In this document: positions 7,271-13,908 of the stretch, in pieces | Layout: every line of letters begins with the position of its first letter | How positions within the stretch are numbered: position 1 is the first letter of the stretch | DNA from: CAZFBR01 sp035353495 [NCBI: uncultured bacterium] | GTDB lineage: Bacteria > DAOPZR01 | Length of the DNA stretch: 19,565 bases | Assembly: GCA_964517215.1 (NCBI GenBank) | Contig: CAZFBR010000044.1 | Span: 1-19,565, forward strand | Direction: 5' to 3' | Translations under genes and position numbers: made by a program | Notes under the pieces: generated by a model | What the model saw: only the letters and a program-made list of their open reading frames with translations | Told to the model about the DNA's origin: nothing | The model's database searches: none

Positions 7271-7780
7271 TCAGCCCTGGGTATCGGGCGGAATGTGGTT
7301 CGGCTCGCGGCCGAGCAGCAGTTCCAGCGCGCGCTGCACCGTCTGCGTGCGCACCGCGTCGCGGTCGCCCGCGAACTGGTATTTCTGCACGCGGCTGCTT
7401 TCGCCCCGGGCAATGGCGATATAGACCGTGCCGACGGGCTTTCCCTCGCTCCCCGTCGGCCCGGCCACCCCGGTGATGCCGACAGCGACGCCGGCGCCGG
7501 TCCGCTGCGCCGCGCCTTCCGCCATCTGCCGCGCCACCGCCACGCTCACCGCGCCGTAATCGTCGAGCGCCTTTTGTTCAACGCCCAGCAGCCCGACCTT
7601 CAGGCGGTTGTCGTAGGCGATTACTCCGCCGAGAAAGTACGCGGAGCTTCCCGCCACTGCGGTCAGCGCCGCGCCGAGCATGCCGCCCGTGCACGACTCC
7701 GCCACCGCCAGCGTCTCGCCGCGCTTGCCGAACACGGTCAGCGCATCCTGCGCCAGTTGTCGTATGGTATCGTCACACAT
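7271..7780 (-). CDS. pncC: Nicotinamide-nucleotide amidohydrolase, CinA C-terminal family
   Basis: Cytosolic enzyme that deamidates nicotinamide mononucleotide to nicotinic acid mononucleotide, recycling the NMN released by DNA ligase. The 169 residues match the stand-alone PncC/YgaD size. Family motifs appear in order: AESCTGGMLGAALT with the catalytic Ser, GGVIAYDNRLKVGLLGV, GAVSVAVARQMAEGA, and GITGVAGPTGSEGKPVGTVY. The start at 7780 fits PncC and has a GGAA-type ribosome site; a longer in-frame start (7825) adds a segment unlike the family. The N-terminal MoaB-like domain of full CinA is absent, which is common. An extended -10 (TGCTATCCT, hexamer at 7831-7836) could start transcription, but no good -35 goes with it. 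The gene is upstream of and coupled to the DUF2723 gene, with no obvious functional link. Confidence 0.93.
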   Translation of the reverse strand: MCDDTIRQLAQDALTVFGKRGETLAVAESCTGGMLGAALTAVAGSSAYFLGGVIAYDNRLKVGLLGVEQKALDDYGAVSVAVARQMAEGAAQRTGAGVAVGITGVAGPTGSEGKPVGTVYIAIARGESSRVQKYQFAGDRDAVRTQTVQRALELLLGREPNHIPPDTQG

Positions 7781-7882
7781 CGCCGGTTCCGTTTCCCCGT
7801 GGATTGGCGGACCACATACCGCCACGCGTTAGGATAGCACATCACCCGCCGACCGCGCCAGTGGCGATTCAGGGAATAGGGT

Positions 7883-8239
7883 TCACATCGGCGGTGGCAG
7901 GTAGTGCCACGCCGCAAGCACAAAACCCGCCGCCAAAACAAGCAGGTCGTACGGCTGCTGCTGCCGGAGCGTTGTTCCCGTATGGCGCGCCCGCACCTGC
8001 AGTCCCAGTAATGAACAGAGGGTGTAATCGATTATGCCGATGGTATACATGGCGAAGTGATGCGCGCTGCCCCATACCGCCAGCACCGTCGTCAGCAGCA
8101 CCAGCAGCGTCACGAGCCAGCGCACCTGCCACAGCAGCAAACGACAGGCGACAAACCCGCAGACGGCAGCTACCGCTCCATCGCCGATAGCCACACCCTG
8201 ATAGATCGTATCAAAGAAGTTGATAATCGCAACCGGCAT
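7883..8239 (-). CDS. Small hypothetical membrane protein
   Basis: 118 residues with about four hydrophobic helices: roughly 17-35, 39-56, 61-78 and 98-112. The first 16 residues (MPVAIINFFDTIYQGV) are amphipathic. The start at 8239 has a good ribosome site (CGGAG, 7-8 nt before the ATG). No conserved family is recognised. It lies about 100 bp upstream of pncC in the same direction and about 80 bp downstream of the SDR gene, so it may belong to an SDR-to-DUF2723 transcript. I have no basis for a function. Confidence 0.72.
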   Translation of the reverse strand: MPVAIINFFDTIYQGVAIGDGAVAAVCGFVACRLLLWQVRWLVTLLVLLTTVLAVWGSAHHFAMYTIGIIDYTLCSLLGLQVRARHTGTTLRQQQPYDLLVLAAGFVLAAWHYLPPPM

Positions 8240-8319
8240 CCGTCACTCCGTTGCATGAATGAGCCTGCCGTCATTTCCCGGTATCATGCCGGCGGCGCTG
8301 CTGCGGTCAGCCCCGTGTT

Positions 8320-9042
8320 TCACTTCACCACCGGCTTGTTGCGGCAGCGCAGCACCAGTTCGTCCAGCTCGACCCGCGGCGACAGCGAGAGCGCATAGAG
8401 CGCTGCCTCAGCCACATCGTCCGCCGCCATCATCCACTCCATGCCCATCGGGTTGTTCTTCTGGAATTCCGTCGCGACGCTCGCGGGGCAAAGCGCGGTC
8501 ACCCGCACCCCGAGCGGCTTCGCCTCAAGGGCAAGGCATTTGCTGAAACCGAGCGCGCCCCACTTCGACGCGCAGTAGGCGGCGCGCAGCAGGAAGGGTA
8601 CCGTTCCCGCCTGGCTGATGACCGGCATGATGCACCCCGTTTTCCGTTCCGCCATCATGGTCAGCGCCTCGCGGCAGGTCAGGAACGTCCCGGTCAGGTT
8701 GGTGTCAATGTCGCGCCGCCACTGCTCCAGCGTCGTTTGGGTCGCGCTCGCCAACGTCGCCTCGCCCGCGTTGGGCACACAGATATCGAGCCGGCCGAAT
8801 TTTTCCCGCACCACCGCGAACAGCGCCTGCTGTTGCTGCTCGTCACGCACATCGCACACCTGCCAGAATCCGCCCGGGGATATGGCGTTCAGTTCCGCGC
8901 TGGTCGCCGCCAGCGTGTCCGGGTTGCGGCCGCTGATGGCGACTTTCGCCCCGCAACGGGCCAGCGCCAGGGCAATCGCCTTGCCGATACCGCGGTTGCC
9001 GCCAGTCACCAATGCCGTGGTTCCATGCAGGTCAGGATGCAT
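8320..9042 (-). CDS. Short-chain dehydrogenase/reductase
   Basis: NAD(P)-dependent oxidoreductase of the classical SDR family, 240 residues. The cofactor-binding TGGNRGIG is at 13-20, followed by PNAGEA (90-95). The catalytic tetrad is N115, S143, Y156 and K160 (YCASK). The overall pattern is like FabG and related sugar or acyl reductases, but the substrate cannot be read from the sequence. The start at 9042 is set by GGAGGGA; a longer frame would run through a transcription terminator. The gap of only 60 bp to the TMEM43-like gene holds a strong terminator and no visible promoter, which raises the question of how this gene is transcribed (see findings). Confidence 0.92.
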   Translation of the reverse strand: MHPDLHGTTALVTGGNRGIGKAIALALARCGAKVAISGRNPDTLAATSAELNAISPGGFWQVCDVRDEQQQQALFAVVREKFGRLDICVPNAGEATLASATQTTLEQWRRDIDTNLTGTFLTCREALTMMAERKTGCIMPVISQAGTVPFLLRAAYCASKWGALGFSKCLALEAKPLGVRVTALCPASVATEFQKNNPMGMEWMMAADDVAEAALYALSLSPRVELDELVLRCRNKPVVK

Positions 9043-9059
9043 GGTCGTTCCCTCCGACG

Positions 9060-9087
9060 AAAAACCCCGGCCCGCATCGGGCCGGGG
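9060..9087 (-). terminator. Intrinsic terminator after the TMEM43-like gene
   Basis: Perfect 10-bp stem CCCCGGCCCG / CGGGCCGGGG (9065-9074 with 9078-9087) and a 3-nt loop, followed on the minus strand by five T (9064-9060). It lies 16 bp past the TMEM43-like stop codon and directly in front of the SDR ribosome site. Confidence 0.88.
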
Positions 9088-9102
9088 TCGAGTGCTCACT
9101 TT

Positions 9103-10158
9103 TCAGGCAAACATCTTCGCTACCAGCTTGGCCACAATGATCAGCACGATCGCCAGCGGCGTCGCGATGATCAGCGAAATCAGCGTCACCCCGCGCTGCA
9201 GCAGGCTGCCGATCAGCGGAATAACGTCGGCCACCACCACCAGCGGCTGGAAGAGGATGGCAATCCCCGCAAAGAGCAGCAGCCAGCCGAGGAAGCGCAG
9301 CCCCCAACGCATGGCCGTGTTGGCCTGCGCCGCCGCCGCAAACATCTGCGCCGCCGTTTTCGTGCCGCATTCCAGCATTTCGATCCCGCCCGACCCGGTA
9401 TTGAACTCGCCGAAGCTGCTGCCGACCTGCTGGGCGATGACACTCACCGGCTGGGGCGCCACCATCTGGAAGGTCACCCGCATATCACCCACCTGCGGCA
9501 TAGTCGGATTCGCGCCGATATAGTAGCCGTTGCCGCTGATCTTCGCGTTCGATACGGGCGGCTGCGGCAGGTTGGGCACGCCCGTCATCACCGTGGCCTT
9601 GCTCAGCAGGGTCTCGGTCAGCGTGAAGGCGCCGAGCGTCGCCTGCTTGGCCAGCACGGTCATCGCCTGATACGGCATCGCGGTCGGATTGGTATGCCCC
9701 GTCGGCTCTTTGAATCCCGCAGAACTGATCAGCGACTTCTCCCAGACCTGGGCATAGGTGTAGGTCGTCTTCTGGTCAACCGAGCCGCCGACATTCTTCT
9801 CTTCCGTGGTGCTCGACGATTCCTTCCACTGGTACATTTCCACCGTGCGTTCGAGCTTCAGCGCGTTGACACTCACCCCGAACTGCGGATCGACCAGGTT
9901 TTCCGTCGTGGCCGCCGTACCCGTCACATGCACCAGTTTCCCTTCGTTGGCAGGATTGACCGTATTTGCCTCCGCTTCGACCACCGCCGCCGCGCCTGCC
10001 GCCAGGTTATCGGCCTGCCGCTCGCTGCACGATTCATTGCCGAAAATGACCGCAACAGAAATCAGCACCAGCAGCACTGCGCCAACCAGGTTCTTGATGG
10101 AGTCCATCAGCCTGCTGAAACAGCCCACATGCTTCACTTCGGTGTACGTGTCCGCCAT
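9103..10158 (-). CDS. TMEM43 (LUMA)-family membrane protein
   Basis: 351-residue protein with the TMEM43 layout: one N-terminal membrane helix (about 23-42), a large central domain, and three closely spaced C-terminal helices ending at the C-terminus. The segments EGKLVHVTG and LERTVEMYQWKE are characteristic of the family. The eukaryotic member is an ER/inner-nuclear-membrane protein; the bacterial role is unknown. The start at 10158 was chosen because GAGGAG lies 10 nt before it; a longer frame would begin inside that ribosome site. It has its own sigma70-type promoter (10210-10238) and a strong terminator, so it is probably a single-gene transcript. Confidence 0.85.
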   Translation of the reverse strand: MADTYTEVKHVGCFSRLMDSIKNLVGAVLLVLISVAVIFGNESCSERQADNLAAGAAAVVEAEANTVNPANEGKLVHVTGTAATTENLVDPQFGVSVNALKLERTVEMYQWKESSSTTEEKNVGGSVDQKTTYTYAQVWEKSLISSAGFKEPTGHTNPTAMPYQAMTVLAKQATLGAFTLTETLLSKATVMTGVPNLPQPPVSNAKISGNGYYIGANPTMPQVGDMRVTFQMVAPQPVSVIAQQVGSSFGEFNTGSGGIEMLECGTKTAAQMFAAAAQANTAMRWGLRFLGWLLLFAGIAILFQPLVVVADVIPLIGSLLQRGVTLISLIIATPLAIVLIIVAKLVAKMFA

Positions 10159-10209
10159 CGTCAGTTTTCTCCTCACTGCAGGGTGTCGGGCATAATCCCG
10201 AATGGGACA

Positions 10210-10238
10210 ATTCTACCGCACCGCCCCGACGCTGTCAA
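10210..10238 (-). promoter_or_regulatory. Sigma70-type promoter of the TMEM43-like gene
   Basis: On the minus strand TTGACA (10238-10233), a 17-bp spacer and TAGAAT (10215-10210). The expected start is near 10203, giving a leader of about 45 nt that contains GAGGAG. Confidence 0.8.
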
Positions 10239-10312
10239 TGCTTTTGCCGCCACTGTACCAATTATTACACTCCGCCCGGCACCCCAACCGCCGCTCCTGC
10301 TCGCGGCAGCGC

Positions 10313-10341
10313 AAATAGAATATACTGTCCCCGTTATTGGG
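10313..10341 (-). repeat. Dispersed repeat, copy B (inverted relative to A and C)
   Basis: Read on the minus strand it starts CCCAATAACGGGGACAG (10341 to 10325) and runs on through TATATTCTATTT. It matches copy C over 29 bp except for one T in place of C. The last Gln codon and the TAA stop of the helicase gene lie inside it. Confidence 0.92.
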
Positions 10342-13171
10342 CGGGGGGCCAGAGGAGGTCGAGGAGGGTGAGGCCGTAGGCGTCGCGTTTCTTTTCCTTG
10401 ATCCCCTTGACCAGCAGCAGCTCATCGAGCGTGCGCGGACGGGCGAGGACCAGCGCCTTGAGCGTGGCGTCAGGAAAGATCTCCCACAACTTCAGCTTGT
10501 CCACCCGCGCCTGGCAGGCGCGCCACTGGCGCAGCCGTGTATAGAGTTCCTGCTGTTCCCGCGTGCGTTCCTCCGCCTCGGCCAGCGTATCGGGTTCCGG
10601 CAGGGACCGGGTGAAGAATGCCGGCAGCTGGCCCGCATCCGCGAGCAGATGCCAGCGGTTTACGGGGAGCGACTCGCGCGCCACCTCGCCGTAATCGCGG
10701 GTGCGGGCGCGATCATCCAGCATGAGAAAGAAGCCGCGGTCCTCGTGCGTGCGGATCAGCCGCCCGAACCCCTGCCGCAAGCGGATCGCCATGAGCGGCA
10801 CGCTGTAGGCGGAGAACGGGTCACCGCCAGCCGCGACGATATCCTCGCAATGCGCCTCATGCAGCGGATCGTCGGGGACCGCAAAAGGCAATTTGACCAT
10901 GATCACCGTCTGCAGCGCGTCGCCCGGGATGTCCACTCCCTCCCAGAACGACGAGGTGCCGAGCAGCACCCGCCCCGCCTCCTGCCGCATGCTGTCCACC
11001 AGCGCCGCACGCGAACCCGATTCGCCGTGGATGAGCAGCTTGTCCTCGGGCAACCGGCCGCGCAGCTGGCCCGCCACCGCGCGCATGGCGCGGTACGAGG
11101 TGAACAGGGCGAGGATCCCGCCCGTCGTCGTCTGGGTCGCCGCGACGATAACGTCCGCCACCTCACCCGCATGGCTGACGCGGTCGGGTTTCGGGATATA
11201 CTGCACGAACGCCGCGCTCACCTGCCGGGCGTAGTCGAACGCCTCGGGCAGCCGCCGGGTCATCAGCCGGTCATTGCCCCGCAAGCCGACCCGGCCGCTC
11301 CAGAAATCGAAACTGCCCGCCACCGACAGGGTGGCCGAGGTAAACGCCACGGTGCGGGCGCGGTCGTAGAGCGCCTTCGCCAGGTACGCCCCCACCTGGC
11401 GCGGCGCCGCAATGAGCATGGCCCATTGCCCCGCGCGCTCGACCCAGTAGACCATCGTCTGGTCCTCGCGCCGGCTGACCAGCGTCAGCCCGCGCCGCCA
11501 GCTGTCGAGCGGCATGAGCAGGCCCGCCAGTTCCTGCCGCCATTCGCTCTCCTCATCCCGGTCGGCCGGCCAGGCCTCCAGCACTTTGGTCAGCGTCTGC
11601 ACCAGCTGCGCCAGCGCGCGGGCGAGATCCTCCTGTTCCGCCAGCGGATAGCTGTCCGGCAGCTCCGCCTTCAGGCGCACGCGCGCCACCGGCGATTCGC
11701 GCTGCGCAAAGAAGCAGGTTTTCAGGTTGCGGAAGAACGCGGCCGCCGCGGATTCGGCCGCCGCCGCCGCGCGCTGCGCCGCGTCCAGCAGCTCATGTTC
11801 GCTCGCCTCGGGCTTGAGCGTGCGCCGTGCCTCGGTCAGCAGGCCATGCTGGTCGCGCTTGCCGGAAACGAGCCGCGCGGCAAACCGGGCAATTTCCCAG
11901 TACGTGGCGCGAAAGCCCAGCTGTTCCGCCGCCACCCGTTCGAGGTTGTGCGCCTCGTCGATCACCGCGCGGCGGTAATCCGGCAGGATCTTGCTCCCCG
12001 ACCCCGCATCGGCGAGCAACAAGGCATGATTGACCAGCACGATATCCGCCTGCTGCGCCTGCAGCCGCGCCCGGCGCAAATGGCAGCGCCCGCGGAACGA
12101 GCAGAACCGGCGCAGGCAGCCCTCTTCCGTCGCGCCCAGCTCCGCGCGCAGTTCGCGCTGACCGGGCTGGTCGAGCCACGCCAGTTCATCCAGATCGCGC
12201 GCGGCGGAAAACCATTCCCAGACCAGCAGCCCGGCCAGCCGCAGCACCAGTTCGGGATCCGCAGGCGGGGTGCGCAGCTGCAGGCGCAGCCGCCGCGGGC
12301 AGAGGTAATGCTCCCGCCCCTTGAGCACAAACCAGGAGATCGCGATATTCTCCCGGGCGAGGATCTTCGCCAGCAAGGGAAAATCGCGCTGATGCAGCTG
12401 CTCCTGCAGATTGCGCGTATTGGTCGAGACCACCGCCTGCTCGCCCGACGCCGCGCACCAGCGGAACAGCGGCAGGCCGTAGGCGAGCGACTTGCCCACC
12501 CCGCACCCCGCCTCGACCGCCAGCAACCCGTCGCGGTTGAACGCATCCTCGACCGCCTGCGCCATCTCCTCCTGCGCCGGACGGTACTCCATGCCCATCC
12601 CCCCGGCCAGCAGGCCGCACGCGGAAAAATAGGCGGCGCTCCCCGCCAGCTGCACGCCGTCCTTCGGCTGCGGGCGCGGGCTGAATTGCGGCAGCCCGCC
12701 GCTGATCCCGCGTTCCATCTCCCGGGTCATGAGCTGGGCAAGGCGCAGGCGGCAGTCGCGCGCCGGCAGCGCATTCGTTTCCGTAAGGAGCGGGGTGATC
12801 TCGCGCAGGACCGCCAGCGGCAGTTCCCGCCAGCGTTCACGCGCCTGCCGGTAGAGTGCGGTCAGCGCATCGATCCCGTCAACGGTGAAGCCCGCCGCCG
12901 CCGCCGCGCCCGCCAGTGTCTCCGCCGGCAGTTCAGGCCAGAGCAGCAGCAGCCACGGGCGGAGCGCCAGCGCGTCCGGGCATTCACCGTCGGCAAACGT
13001 CCACGGCTGACGACCATCCGCACGCTGCTCCGCCAGCCATCCGGCAAAGAGCTCGTCGGGAAAGCTCCCGGCAGCGGTGATGATTCCACCCTGCCACAGG
13101 GCATACGACCAGCCCGCGGGCGCACGACAGACGAGCAGCGCCGGCAGTTCCCAGACGATGGCCGCGCTCAT
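10334..13171 (-). CDS. dinG: DinG/XPD-type superfamily 2 DNA helicase with C-terminal HRDC-like domain
   Basis: ATP-dependent 5'-3' DNA helicase of the Fe-S family, 945 residues. After an N-terminal region of about 190 residues that I do not recognise, the helicase core starts with YRPAQEEMAQA and Walker A EAGCGVGKS (220-228). Four cysteines fit the Fe-S cluster: C291, C352, C357 and C363. The DEAH box is at 405-408 (VIDEAHNLE). Later motifs include GTSSFWEGVDIPGD and motif VI QGFGRLIR. The last ~60 residues (WEIFPDATLKAL, RPRTLDELLLVKGI) look like an HRDC domain. A start further upstream would run through repeat copy C and the promoter, so 13171 (GGAA 6 nt before it) or 13192 is likely; I cannot decide between them. 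Role inferred from the family: unwinding D-loops, R-loops or forked DNA during repair. Confidence 0.9.
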   Translation of the reverse strand: MSAAIVWELPALLVCRAPAGWSYALWQGGIITAAGSFPDELFAGWLAEQRADGRQPWTFADGECPDALALRPWLLLLWPELPAETLAGAAAAAGFTVDGIDALTALYRQARERWRELPLAVLREITPLLTETNALPARDCRLRLAQLMTREMERGISGGLPQFSPRPQPKDGVQLAGSAAYFSACGLLAGGMGMEYRPAQEEMAQAVEDAFNRDGLLAVEAGCGVGKSLAYGLPLFRWCAASGEQAVVSTNTRNLQEQLHQRDFPLLAKILARENIAISWFVLKGREHYLCPRRLRLQLRTPPADPELVLRLAGLLVWEWFSAARDLDELAWLDQPGQRELRAELGATEEGCLRRFCSFRGRCHLRRARLQAQQADIVLVNHALLLADAGSGSKILPDYRRAVIDEAHNLERVAAEQLGFRATYWEIARFAARLVSGKRDQHGLLTEARRTLKPEASEHELLDAAQRAAAAAESAAAAFFRNLKTCFFAQRESPVARVRLKAELPDSYPLAEQEDLARALAQLVQTLTKVLEAWPADRDEESEWRQELAGLLMPLDSWRRGLTLVSRREDQTMVYWVERAGQWAMLIAAPRQVGAYLAKALYDRARTVAFTSATLSVAGSFDFWSGRVGLRGNDRLMTRRLPEAFDYARQVSAAFVQYIPKPDRVSHAGEVADVIVAATQTTTGGILALFTSYRAMRAVAGQLRGRLPEDKLLIHGESGSRAALVDSMRQEAGRVLLGTSSFWEGVDIPGDALQTVIMVKLPFAVPDDPLHEAHCEDIVAAGGDPFSAYSVPLMAIRLRQGFGRLIRTHEDRGFFLMLDDRARTRDYGEVARESLPVNRWHLLADAGQLPAFFTRSLPEPDTLAEAEERTREQQELYTRLRQWRACQARVDKLKLWEIFPDATLKALVLARPRTLDELLLVKGIKEKKRDAYGLTLLDLLWPPAQ

Positions 13172-13221
13172 GTGCGGTTCCGTGTGCACCATGCAGGCAT
13201 GCGCTTCCCCTCCCGCACGGC

Positions 13222-13250
13222 AGTATGCTTTTTCCGGTGATCTTTGGCAA
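13222..13250 (-). promoter_or_regulatory. Candidate sigma70-type promoter of dinG
   Basis: On the minus strand TTGCCA (13250-13245), a 17-bp spacer and CATACT (13227-13222). The start would fall near 13215, just ahead of the two plausible ATGs at 13192 and 13171. This also rules out the much longer upstream start. The -10 is only a 4/6 match. Confidence 0.55.
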
Positions 13251-13315
13251 GTGTCCCGCCGGTGCACCGCAGGCACGCGACATCCCGCATCGCCCGTCGC
13301 CATGCACACCATCCC

Positions 13316-13344
13316 CCAATAACGGGGACAGTATACTCTATTTC
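13316..13344 (+). repeat. Dispersed repeat, copy C
   Basis: CCCAATAACGGGGACAG (13316-13332) followed by TATACTCTATTT. It forms an inverted pair with copy B, and both have the CCCAATAAC end facing the helicase gene. Its core is identical to that of copy A. Confidence 0.92.
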
Positions 13345-13413
13345 CCTTGGGCTGCCGACCGGGGACGGACAGGGGCGAACCCGCCAGTTCCGCCAACCCG
13401 GCGACGGAGCGGA

Positions 13414-13833
13414 TTACTTCTTCTTCGCGTCGGGCGGAACTTCCTTGCTGCGTTCCTCAATCAGATAATGGATCGTCTCGCGAATTTCGCTCAACGGTGC
13501 GGGCTTGCACAGGAAGGCATTGCTCCCCTTGCTGAAACCCGTCATGATATCTTCCGGACGGTTCAGCGCGGAATAAATCAGGATGGGAACCTTCCACTCC
13601 ATTTCCTTCTTGAGCGTTTCCGAAATGATGTACCCGTTGACTTCGGGCATCATGATATCAAGAATAATCAGGTCGGGGGTGTACTGCGCCAGCATCGACA
13701 CCGCTTCCTTCCAACCATACGCCGAACGAACTTCATACCCTTCGTTGGTCAGGAAATCGCCCAGAAACAGATGGATGTCCTTGTCGTCGTCAACTACCAG
13801 AATTTTCTTTTTTCCGCTCTCGATGCTCGCCAT
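13414..13833 (-). CDS. Single-domain response regulator (stand-alone receiver)
   Basis: 139-residue CheY/Spo0F-like protein made of one receiver domain and a short Lys-rich tail. The acidic pocket is D15-D17 (VVDDDKD), the phospho-acceptor D59 (LIILDIMMPEVNG), the switch residue S88 and the conserved Lys K110 (CKPAP). With no output domain, it must act by phosphotransfer or by binding a partner; the kinase is not evident nearby. The start at 13833 has GGAG upstream. Its promoter (13869-13897) matches both sigma70 hexamers perfectly. The coding sequence is clearly less GC-rich than its neighbours, which may mean a different history or selection for high expression. Confidence 0.95.
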   Translation of the reverse strand: MASIESGKKKILVVDDDKDIHLFLGDFLTNEGYEVRSAYGWKEAVSMLAQYTPDLIILDIMMPEVNGYIISETLKKEMEWKVPILIYSALNRPEDIMTGFSKGSNAFLCKPAPLSEIRETIHYLIEERSKEVPPDAKKK

Positions 13834-13868
13834 GCAGTATAGTTCTCCACTCGCATTAGTATGCTATC

Positions 13869-13897
13869 ATTATAAGCCGTTCCGCATTTTTTGTCAA
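13869..13897 (-). promoter_or_regulatory. Perfect-consensus sigma70 promoter of the receiver gene
   Basis: On the minus strand TTGACA (13897-13892), a 17-bp spacer and TATAAT (13874-13869), both hexamers fully consensus. An A-rich tract just upstream (13901-13911) could act as an UP element. The start is near 13862, for a leader of about 29 nt. Confidence 0.9.
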
Positions 13898-13908
13898 TGT
13901 ATTTTTTT

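Noticed and set aside
10337-13240. Very long open frame antisense to dinG
   Set aside because: The helicase motifs on the minus strand are decisive; the antisense product is Arg/Gln/Pro-rich shadow coding.
13172-13396. Extended N-terminus of the DinG frame
   Set aside because: It would have to be translated through repeat copy C and the predicted promoter, and the extra residues look non-coding.
13345-13413. Terminator for the single-domain receiver gene
   Set aside because: Only short 4-5 bp stems and no T-run on the minus strand could be seen.
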